From an uncultured Legionellales bacterium (lineage in GTDB: Bacteria; Pseudomonadota; Gammaproteobacteria; UBA1113), in NCBI GenBank assembly GCA_945956945.1, contig CAMFJO010000084.1, positions 1 to 5,263 of the forward strand: a stretch of DNA of 5,263 nucleotides. Direction: 5' to 3'. The notes under the pieces were generated by a model, which had not been told where the DNA came from, did no database searches, and saw only the letters and a program-made list of their open reading frames with translations. A program made the translations under genes and the position numbers. Positions 1 to 5,263 of this stretch are shown one piece after another; the first letter of the stretch is position 1; each line of letters starts with the position of its first letter.

Positions 1-1152
1 CAAAGGCATTTTATGCGCCACGCCGCCAAAGGCATTGATCTCACGACTGTGCAAACGCTCATACAAAACACCGACTCCCAGGAACATCGCACCCGTGCTA
101 AAAGCATGCGATAACATTTGCACCATACCGCCTTCCAGGGTTAAATAAGCATCGTGCACATCACCCGTTTTGGCAACAATTTTATAAATAACAAAACACG
201 CCAAAGTGGTAAAGCCCATGTGTGCCACCGAAGAATAAGCAATCAGCCGCTTCATATCGGTCTGCCCTACCGCTACAATGGCAATATAAACAATAGCAAT
301 CAAAGATAATACAATCATAAGACCCGCTAAATGTTGGCTGGCATCGGGCGTAATCGGCATACTAAAACGCAAAATACCATAAATGCCCATCTTCAACATC
401 AAGGCCGCCAACACCACTGAACCCCCTGCCGGTGCTTCGGTGTGGGCATCGGGTAGCCAGGTGTGTACTGGCCACATTGGAATTTTCACAGCGAAAGCCA
501 ATAAGAAAGCAATAAAAATATAAACTTGCTCCGTCATGGTTAATTTAACGGCATAAAAGCCCAAAATATTAAAATTATCCGTCTTGGTACGCAAATACAA
601 TAAAGCTATCAGCATCAAAGCTGAACCTAAAAAGGTATAGAGAAAAAATTTAATCGAAGCATAAGTTCGTCTGGAACCACCCCACATGCCAATGCAAAGA
701 TACATGGGAATCAACATACCTTCCCAGAATACATAAAACAAAATCGCATCCAAGGATTCAAACACACCGACCATCATGCCCTGCATGATTAAAAAAGCTG
801 CCATGTATTGCGCTACATTTTTCTTGATGGGCCGCCACGAAGCAATTACTACCAAAAAAGTGGTGATAGTCGATAAGATCACCATTAAAACCGAAATCCC
901 ATCAACCCCCAATTGATAATGCACACCAAATTTAGCGATCCAATCCACATTTTCTACAAATTGCATATTGGGGGTAGTTGTATCAAAACGCGTGTACAAA
1001 GGAATACACAATAATAAATTAATGAACGCCGTTAACAAGGCAATACAACGGGCCCGTGTTGCTTTACGATCGTCGCCTGCAAACATGCAGACAATACCGC
1101 CTATCACTGGCACCCAGATAATTAAACTTAGTAATGGAATATCAGTAAACAT
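1..1152 (-). CDS. nuoM: NADH-quinone oxidoreductase subunit M, N-terminal 384 residues (3' end outside window)
   Basis: NuoM is one of the three antiporter-like proton-pumping subunits of complex I and sits in the distal cytoplasmic-membrane arm between NuoL and NuoN. My translation from the ATG at 1152 stays open for 384 codons to the window edge, against about 500 residues for the family, so roughly the last quarter is missing. Key residues are visible: Glu144 in FWEGMLIPMY (TM5, the E. coli Glu144 equivalent), Lys223 in AVKIPMWPVHTWLPDAH (TM7, E. coli Lys234 equivalent), Lys254 in LMLKMG (TM8, Lys265 equivalent), and His350 in LSHAF. The block DAHTEAPAGGSV and the segment MKRLIAYSSVAHMG are family signatures. 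The start is well supported: an AGAGGAA ribosome binding site lies 4 nt upstream and an in-frame TAG stands four codons before the ATG. It follows nuoL after an unusually long 145-nt gap. No frameshift or missing key residue is seen. Identity is near certain. Confidence 0.97.
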   Translation of the reverse strand, partial: MFTDIPLLSLIIWVPVIGGIVCMFAGDDRKATRARCIALLTAFINLLLCIPLYTRFDTTTPNMQFVENVDWIAKFGVHYQLGVDGISVLMVILSTITTFLVVIASWRPIKKNVAQYMAAFLIMQGMMVGVFESLDAILFYVFWEGMLIPMYLCIGMWGGSRRTYASIKFFLYTFLGSALMLIALLYLRTKTDNFNILGFYAVKLTMTEQVYIFIAFLLAFAVKIPMWPVHTWLPDAHTEAPAGGSVVLAALMLKMGIYGILRFSMPITPDASQHLAGLMIVLSLIAIVYIAIVAVGQTDMKRLIAYSSVAHMGFTTLACFVIYKIVAKTGDVHDAYLTLEGGMVQMLSHAFSTGAMFLGVGVLYERLHSREINAFGGVAHKMPL

Positions 1153-1156
1153 GTAC

Positions 1157-1163
1157 TTCCTCT
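1157..1163 (-). promoter_or_regulatory. Ribosome binding site of nuoM
   Basis: On the minus strand AGAGGAA precedes the nuoM ATG (1152) by four bases (GTAC). An in-frame TAG at 1162-1164 overlaps the site, so this ATG is the first usable start. nuoM thus has its own good Shine-Dalgarno sequence, as expected for a gene set 145 nt away from its upstream neighbour. Confidence 0.75.
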
Positions 1164-1181
1164 ATATCATAACTCACAGCA

Positions 1182-1267
1182 GTTGGTTTTTAGGCGAGGC
1201 GGCAAGCTCTTTTGTAGCAGGAGTGTATTGTATCCATCCATGACTGCTACAAAAGGGCGAAGCCAAC
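1182..1267. repeat. Palindromic REP-like element in the nuoL-nuoM gap
   Basis: The 145-nt space between nuoL and nuoM (1153-1297) holds a perfect 12-bp inverted repeat: CTTTTGTAGCAG at 1209-1220 and its complement CTGCTACAAAAG at 1244-1255, with a 23-nt loop. The stem extends outward through a T-G wobble at 1208/1256 and two G-C pairs (1206-1207 with 1257-1258). After an asymmetric bulge on the left side it resumes with GTTGG at 1182-1186 against CCAAC at 1263-1267. GC-rich flanks (around GGCGAGGCGGC on the left, GGCGAAGCC on the right) recall dispersed palindromic elements of the REP/BIME kind. Neither strand shows a T-run directly after the stem, so it does not read as an intrinsic terminator. 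In the nuo transcript it would form a hairpin between the two coding regions. Only one copy lies in the window, so its repeat status is inferred. Confidence 0.55.
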
Positions 1268-1297
1268 AAAGCATAAAAATCAAATGCGAAGAGTTCA

Positions 1298-3250
1298 TTA
1301 AAACATTAACCAGCCCAGCAATACAATCAACCCCAACACCATGACAAAAGCATAATGATAAATATACCCGGTTTGCGCCCGTCTGGCAGTAGCTGAACAC
1401 CAGGTAATCACCCTACCCGCACCATTGACAAAGAAATCATCGATAATACGTGCATCGCCCTTATACATGAGTTTGGCGGTACGCTGACCGCCTCGCACAA
1501 ATACTAAATCGTTAAAAGCATCAAAACCGTATTTTTTAATTAAAATAGTGTAGATCCATTTAAAACGTTGTGCGCAAAGTGCTGGTAGTTCTGGTCTTTT
1601 TATATAAGCATACCAGGCACTAAAAGCGCCCAATAAAGCAAACCATAAAGGGACATTGCTGAAATCTTTTAAGATCATGTGAAAACTGCCCTGGAATTCT
1701 TCGCTCATACCGGCTAACACATTATTTTCGGGCAAGACAGTAATGCTATTACCCAAATACCCCGGATTAGAAAATAGCATGGGCCCGATCATCAAATAGC
1801 CCTGAATCACGGAAGGGATGGCCAGCAACACTAGCGGTAACCATACCACCCAAGGGGATTCTTTTAAGTGGTGCTTCAAATCGTGGCCCATACGCTCTTC
1901 TCCGTGAAAAGCGAGAAATAAGGCTCTGAAGCTATAAAATGCGGTGACAAAAGAACCTAAGACAACGCACACATAAGCATAGGAAGCACCCGGAATTTGC
2001 GTATAACGCACCGCATCGATGATGGCGTCCTTGGAAAAGAACCCTGAAAAGGGCGGAATGGCACATAATGCCAAAGTACCAATTAAGAAAGTAATATACG
2101 TAATAGGCATGTGCTTTCTCAAACCGCCCATATGGCGCAGATCCTGATCGTGGTGCATGGCGATAATCACCGAACCCGCACCCAAGAATAATAAGGCTTT
2201 GAAAGCTGCGTGGGTCATTAAATGGAAAATACTGGCTGCGTAAGCCGAAGCCCCCGCTGCTGCCATCATATAGCCCAATTGTGATAAGGTGGAATAAGCC
2301 ACAACGCGCTTAATATCGTTTTGCACAATGGCAACCAGTCCCGTAAACAAAGCGCCTGTTGCGCCGATGATCAAAATAAAACTTTGCATAGAAGGTGTAT
2401 ATTGGTATAAAGGAGACAAGCGTGCCACCATGAACACACCGGCTGTCACCATGGTAGCCGCATGGATCAAAGCTGAAATAGGCGTAGGACCTTCCATCGA
2501 TTCAGGCAACCACACATGCAAAGGCATCTGTGCGGATTTAGCCATAGCACCTATGAATAAAAAGAATCCAATGGCGCTGATCACCGACCAACTTGTGCCG
2601 GGTAATACGGTAGCAGCTGCGGCCACCCCCGGTACGGCAGCAAATACGGAAGCATAATCTAAACTACCAAAATAAGTTAATACCCCAGCGATTCCCACCA
2701 CAAAGCCAAAATCACCGACTCTATTGACTAAAAAAGCTTTTAAGCTCCCTTGATTAGCCGACTCCTTATTAAACCAAAAGCCAATCAACAGATAAGAGGC
2801 TAAACCCACGCCTTCCCAACCAAAAAATAATTGCAAGAAATTATTCGCCGTCACCAGCATCAGCATGAAAAAGGTAAACAAGGAAATATAGGCAAAAAAG
2901 CGTTGATATCCCCCATCGTCCATCATATAGCCTATGCTGTAGATATGCACCAGGAAAGAAACAAAAGTCACGGTTACCAACATGCAGGCCGTTAAGTTAT
3001 CGATCAAAAAACCCACATTCAAGGTTAATTTACCACTTTGTCCCCAAAGATATAGGACACCGTCATAACTCATATTTTGACCGATGACCAGATAAGCAAC
3101 ATAAGCCGATAATATAAAAGAAATGCCCATTAAGCTGATGGTTAACCCATGTGCAAAACGCTTGGATACGTGCCGACAAAATAAACCGGCGCCAGCAGCA
3201 CCCAACAAAGGGGCCGCAATAATCAATAGTGTTAAAGTTTTTATTATCAT
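1298..3250 (-). CDS. nuoL: NADH-quinone oxidoreductase subunit L (650 aa, complete)
   Basis: NuoL is the distal antiporter-like proton channel of complex I and carries the long amphipathic lateral helix that runs along the membrane arm. The 650-residue product is somewhat longer than the 613 of E. coli, and is hydrophobic throughout. Visible key residues, with E. coli equivalents: Glu146 in GWEGVGLASYLL (Glu144), Asp180 in NRVGDFGF (Asp178), Lys238 in AMAKSAQMPLHVWLPE (Lys229), His263 in LIHAATMVTAGVF, His347 and Lys351 in LMTHAAFKALLFL (Lys342), and Lys407 in FSGFFSKD (Lys399). The charged segment around 575-620 (KYGFDAFNDLVF to RIIDDFFVNGAGR) belongs to the C-terminal lateral helix region, followed by a final membrane helix at about 630-650. 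The ATG start is the first possible one, because an in-frame TGA abuts it, and it has a GAGGTG site. It lies 56 nt after nuoK. No defects are seen. Confidence 0.98.
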   Translation of the reverse strand: MIIKTLTLLIIAAPLLGAAGAGLFCRHVSKRFAHGLTISLMGISFILSAYVAYLVIGQNMSYDGVLYLWGQSGKLTLNVGFLIDNLTACMLVTVTFVSFLVHIYSIGYMMDDGGYQRFFAYISLFTFFMLMLVTANNFLQLFFGWEGVGLASYLLIGFWFNKESANQGSLKAFLVNRVGDFGFVVGIAGVLTYFGSLDYASVFAAVPGVAAAATVLPGTSWSVISAIGFFLFIGAMAKSAQMPLHVWLPESMEGPTPISALIHAATMVTAGVFMVARLSPLYQYTPSMQSFILIIGATGALFTGLVAIVQNDIKRVVAYSTLSQLGYMMAAAGASAYAASIFHLMTHAAFKALLFLGAGSVIIAMHHDQDLRHMGGLRKHMPITYITFLIGTLALCAIPPFSGFFSKDAIIDAVRYTQIPGASYAYVCVVLGSFVTAFYSFRALFLAFHGEERMGHDLKHHLKESPWVVWLPLVLLAIPSVIQGYLMIGPMLFSNPGYLGNSITVLPENNVLAGMSEEFQGSFHMILKDFSNVPLWFALLGAFSAWYAYIKRPELPALCAQRFKWIYTILIKKYGFDAFNDLVFVRGGQRTAKLMYKGDARIIDDFFVNGAGRVITWCSATARRAQTGYIYHYAFVMVLGLIVLLGWLMF

Positions 3251-3254
3251 TCAG

Positions 3255-3260
3255 CACCTC
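3255..3260 (-). promoter_or_regulatory. Ribosome binding site of nuoL
   Basis: GAGGTG on the minus strand ends four bases (CTGA) before the nuoL ATG at 3250. The in-frame TGA at 3251-3253 directly before the ATG rules out an extended start. The 56-nt nuoK-nuoL gap otherwise shows no convincing promoter or terminator. Confidence 0.7.
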
Positions 3261-3306
3261 GATCTGTTTGCACAAAGTTACAAATTTTTAATCGTTCCAT
3301 AGCGCC

Positions 3307-3612
3307 CTATCCTTTCAACACATCAAGATCGCTAACGTTAATCGACTGACGTGTGCGAAACAATATAATCAAGATGGCCAATCCTATGGCTGTTTCGGCG
3401 GCCGCCACCGTTAAAATAAAAAAGACAAAAATTTGCCCGGCAGTATCCTGCAAAAAACTGGCGAAAGCAATGAAATTCATGTTAACGGCTAATAGCATTA
3501 ATTCTACGCTCATCAACAAAATAATAAGATTTTTACGGTTGATCACCATCCCAGCCAAACTTAGGCCAAATAAAATAGCCCCCACGATTAAGTAGTCTGT
3601 TAAACTAATCAT
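3307..3612 (-). CDS. nuoK: NADH-quinone oxidoreductase subunit K (101 aa, complete)
   Basis: NuoK is a three-helix membrane subunit of complex I, homologous to mitochondrial ND4L and to MrpC, that relays charge between NuoH/NuoJ and the antiporter-like subunits. At 101 residues it matches the usual family length of about 100. The three membrane helices fall at about 4-24, 29-52 and 59-86. The two essential buried glutamates are present: Glu37 in [12 protein letters not shown] (E. coli Glu36) and Glu73 in [12 protein letters not shown] (E. coli Glu72). The invariant Asn44 and Asn46 of AVNMNF also stand out. Its ATG follows the nuoJ TAA with no bases between, so no longer start is possible. Translation is probably coupled to nuoJ, with a GGAGG inside the nuoJ 3' end serving as ribosome binding site. 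Identity is near certain. Confidence 0.98.
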   Translation of the reverse strand: MISLTDYLIVGAILFGLSLAGMVINRKNLIILLMSVELMLLAVNMNFIAFASFLQDTAGQIFVFFILTVAAAETAIGLAILIILFRTRQSINVSDLDVLKG

Positions 3613-4212
3613 TTATTCTACTGCCTCCATCTCAACAACCTGCAATCGTTCTTCTTTAGTAGCCGCCAATTGCGCCGCGATACGCTGCCGTTTATTGTTC
3701 GATTTTTCGCGGTGCGTTAAGCCAATAGCAGCAACAATCGCGATCAATAAGATCACTGCCGCTAATTCAAAGGCATACACATAATGGGTGTATAACAAAG
3801 CTCCCAGAGCCTTGGTATTGCTATAATCCGCTGCCTGATGGGTACTCATTGCCAAGCCTAGATCGCCTAAGTGCCCTGGGTTAAACGCATAGACCAATAC
3901 CCCCACCATTAAGGCAACGATCAATACCGCAAAAGGTAAATAACGAACAAATTTTTCTTGCACGCTTTCCTTATCCAAATTAAGCATCATCACCACGAAC
4001 ATAAATAAAGTCATTACTGCGCCTACATAAACAAAAATCAATAATAAGGCTAAAAATTCGGCTTCAAGTAACATCCACAAAACAGCACTCGCACAAAAAG
4101 AAACAATTAAGAAAAAGGCGGCGCGTACAGAATGTCGCGAGACGATGACCATAGTCGCACTGCCTATCAATAAAGCCGAAAATACGTAAAATACCAATTT
4201 CTCTACTATCAT
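3613..4212 (-). CDS. nuoJ: NADH-quinone oxidoreductase subunit J (199 aa, complete)
   Basis: NuoJ, the counterpart of mitochondrial ND6, is a five-helix membrane subunit lying between NuoH and NuoK. Its third helix is important for coupling quinone reduction to proton pumping. The signature VYVGAVMTLFMFVVMML (residues 61-77) is that helix, with the conserved Tyr62 and Gly64 of the pi-bulge. It is preceded by the conserved acidic LEAEFLALL (Glu50, Glu52). The last helix includes YAFELAAVILLIAIVAAIGL, with Glu149. After it comes a strongly charged cytoplasmic tail of about 33 residues (from Thr166), likely helical. Length is slightly above the E. coli protein (184). The start follows the nuoI stop in the same reading frame after only four codons (GAT GAT AGA GAA), so the ATG is the first start available. 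A modest AGGA overlapping the nuoI stop is the only Shine-Dalgarno candidate, which suggests coupled translation. Confidence 0.97.
   Translation of the reverse strand: MIVEKLVFYVFSALLIGSATMVIVSRHSVRAAFFLIVSFCASAVLWMLLEAEFLALLLIFVYVGAVMTLFMFVVMMLNLDKESVQEKFVRYLPFAVLIVALMVGVLVYAFNPGHLGDLGLAMSTHQAADYSNTKALGALLYTHYVYAFELAAVILLIAIVAAIGLTHREKSNNKRQRIAAQLAATKEERLQVVEMEAVE
3624..3628 (-). promoter_or_regulatory. Ribosome binding site of nuoK inside the nuoJ 3' end
   Basis: GGAGG on the minus strand lies 11 nt before the nuoK ATG at 3612, within the last codons of nuoJ. The spacing is slightly longer than ideal. Because the nuoJ TAA touches the nuoK ATG, ribosomes ending nuoJ would be positioned to restart on nuoK, with this site helping. 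Confidence 0.6.
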
Positions 4213-4224
4213 TTCTCTATCATC

Positions 4225-4713
4225 CTATCGGTAAGGCGCATCTTCACGACGCGCTTTGGCAATCTCTTTTTCATAGCGATCGCCTATTGCCAACAACATA
4301 GGCTTCGTCATAATATTCTCACCACGATTTTCGAAATGGTAGTGGCTTAAATTTGTTTCGACGATCGAGTCCACCGGGCAAGACTCTTCACAAAAACCAC
4401 AATAAATACATTTGAATAGATCAATATCGTAACGCGTGGTACGTCTGGAACCATCCTCGCGAGGTGCTGCATCAATCGTAATGGCTAAAGCGGGGCACAC
4501 TGCTTCGCATAATTTACAGGCAATACAACGCTCTTCTCCATTAGGGTAGCGTCGCAAAGCATGCAAACCACGAAAGCGCGATGAGATCGGCGTTTCTTCT
4601 TCAGGGTATTGAATGGTTATTTTTTTGGATAACACATAACGCCCCGTCAACTTTAAGCCAACCAGCAATTCCCACAACATAAAGCTTTTAATAATGTCTT
4701 TCAATGAGCGCAT
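4225..4713 (-). CDS. nuoI: NADH-quinone oxidoreductase subunit I, two [4Fe-4S] ferredoxin-type protein (162 aa, complete)
   Basis: NuoI (mitochondrial TYKY/NDUFS8 equivalent) is a peripheral subunit at the cytoplasmic face that carries clusters N6a and N6b and passes electrons toward N2 in NuoB. Two ferredoxin motifs are intact: Cys63, 66, 69 and 73 in [12 protein letters not shown], and Cys102, 105, 108 and 112 in [12 protein letters not shown]. By the 2[4Fe-4S] pattern, Cys63/66/69/112 would bind one cluster and Cys102/105/108/73 the other. The N-terminal amphipathic stretch (about 1-30) packs on the membrane arm, followed by the conserved [20 protein letters not shown] block. The C-terminus ends in DAPYR and lacks the extension of the 180-residue E. 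coli protein, which marks the TYKY type. An in-frame TAG two codons upstream fixes the ATG as the first start. The upstream Shine-Dalgarno is poor (AAGAG about 10 nt away). It lies 32 nt after nuoH. Confidence 0.98.
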   Translation of the reverse strand: MRSLKDIIKSFMLWELLVGLKLTGRYVLSKKITIQYPEEETPISSRFRGLHALRRYPNGEERCIACKLCEAVCPALAITIDAAPREDGSRRTTRYDIDLFKCIYCGFCEESCPVDSIVETNLSHYHFENRGENIMTKPMLLAIGDRYEKEIAKARREDAPYR

Positions 4714-4745
4714 AATCTATATACTCTTACTCTTAAAAATATCCC

Positions 4746-5263
4746 CTACGAAAACCACGGCCCTACTTTAAATTCAATCAACAACCCTGTTATCACTATC
4801 CATACAATGGTCACCGGAATCAATACTTTCCAACCCAAATGCATGATTTGATCGTAGCGATAGCGAGGAAAGGTCGCCCGCAACCAGACATACAAAAATA
4901 AAAAGAAAGCCATCTTGGCAAAAAACCATAGAATGCCAGGCACAAAAGCAAATAAGGATCCCAATAAAGGGATACCTTCAAAAGGCGATAACCAGCCACC
5001 CAAAAATAGCACACTGGCTAAAGCGCTGATTAAAATCATATTGGCGTATTCAGCCAAAAAGAAAATGGCAAAACTCATACCCGAGTATTCCACATGAAAC
5101 CCGGCGACGATTTCCGCTTCGCCTTCGGCCATATCGAAAGGGGCGCGGTTCGTTTCAGCCACACCGGAGATCCAGTAAACAATGAATAAAGGTAGCAAAG
5201 GCAGCCAATACCAATGCCAAAAACCCCCTTGCTGGTGCAAGACAATATCTTGCAAATTAGTAC
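4746..5263 (-). CDS. nuoH: NADH-quinone oxidoreductase subunit H, C-terminal 171 residues (5' end outside window)
   Basis: NuoH (mitochondrial ND1 equivalent) is the membrane subunit that contacts the peripheral arm and forms much of the quinone-binding chamber. The frame is open to the right edge and ends at TAG 4746-4748. With a family length of about 325-350 residues, roughly the C-terminal half is present. A TTG at 5253-5255 could be taken for a start but is an internal Leu codon, since the frame continues upstream (Thr-Asn-Leu-Gln) and the family needs earlier helices. The most diagnostic segment is [18 protein letters not shown] followed by [12 protein letters not shown], the acidic loop near the quinone channel. 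The C-terminal signature [18 protein letters not shown] is also present. About four membrane helices are visible: [56 protein letters not shown] and [17 protein letters not shown]. nuoI follows after 32 nt. Identity is near certain. Confidence 0.97.
   Translation of the reverse strand, partial: TNLQDIVLHQQGGFWHWYWLPLLPLFIVYWISGVAETNRAPFDMAEGEAEIVAGFHVEYSGMSFAIFFLAEYANMILISALASVLFLGGWLSPFEGIPLLGSLFAFVPGILWFFAKMAFFLFLYVWLRATFPRYRYDQIMHLGWKVLIPVTIVWIVITGLLIEFKVGPWFS

Noticed and set aside
968..1243. Plus-strand open frame of 91 codons
   Set aside because: It lies mostly antisense to nuoM, whose translation shows all family motifs, and its end runs into the palindromic element. It has no recognisable product or support of its own.
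1206..1258. Intrinsic terminator between nuoL and nuoM
   Set aside because: The hairpin is strong, but the bases right after it on the minus strand (GAGCTTGCCGCC) are not a T-run, and the plus strand lacks one as well. nuoM also depends on read-through unless it has its own promoter, and I could not see a convincing one.
2328..2657. Plus-strand open frame of 109 codons inside nuoL
   Set aside because: It is the antisense shadow of a conserved part of nuoL that includes the Lys238 and His263 region; its composition is what the opposite strand of a membrane protein gives.
3299..3310. Small palindrome ATAG-CGCC-CTAT overlapping the nuoK stop
   Set aside because: A stem of only 4 bp with a 4-nt loop and no following T-run. 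It is too short to support a terminator or regulatory hairpin and is expected by chance.
5253..5255. TTG as a possible start for a short NuoH
   Set aside because: The frame continues upstream to the window edge and NuoH needs its N-terminal helices, so this is an internal leucine codon.

Overview
The window is a continuous stretch of a bacterial nuo operon encoding proton-translocating NADH:quinone oxidoreductase (respiratory complex I). All genes read on the minus strand, so transcription runs from high to low coordinates: nuoH (5' part cut off by the right edge), nuoI, nuoJ, nuoK, nuoL, nuoM (3' part cut off by the left edge). This H-I-J-K-L-M order is the canonical proteobacterial one. By that convention nuoA-G would lie beyond the right edge and nuoN beyond the left edge, but neither is visible here.

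The source is most likely a proteobacterium. NuoI is of the mitochondrial/proteobacterial TYKY type (short C-terminus, conserved segment around the two CxxCxxCxxxCP motifs, end in DAPYR) and not the longer Escherichia coli type. Base composition is moderately AT-rich. A gammaproteobacterium of the Legionella/Coxiella kind would fit, but that is inference and weakly held.

Layout, in transcription order: nuoH 3' half (5263-4746), 32-nt gap, nuoI (4713-4225), 12-nt gap, nuoJ (4212-3613), no gap, nuoK (3612-3307), 56-nt gap, nuoL (3250-1298), 145-nt gap holding a palindromic element, nuoM 5' part (1152-1). The genes are closely packed apart from the nuoL-nuoM gap, and no gene-free stretch reaches 300 bases.

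The products work together. NuoI carries two [4Fe-4S] clusters that pass electrons toward the quinone. NuoH forms the membrane anchor of the quinone chamber and the start of the hydrophilic axis. NuoJ and NuoK relay charge along the membrane arm. NuoM and NuoL are antiporter-like proton channels, and NuoL's long lateral helix ties the arm together. Every key charged residue I could check is present, so the complex looks functional.

I see no novel enzymatic or defence system. The only feature the genes do not explain is the hairpin-forming, REP-like sequence between nuoL and nuoM.
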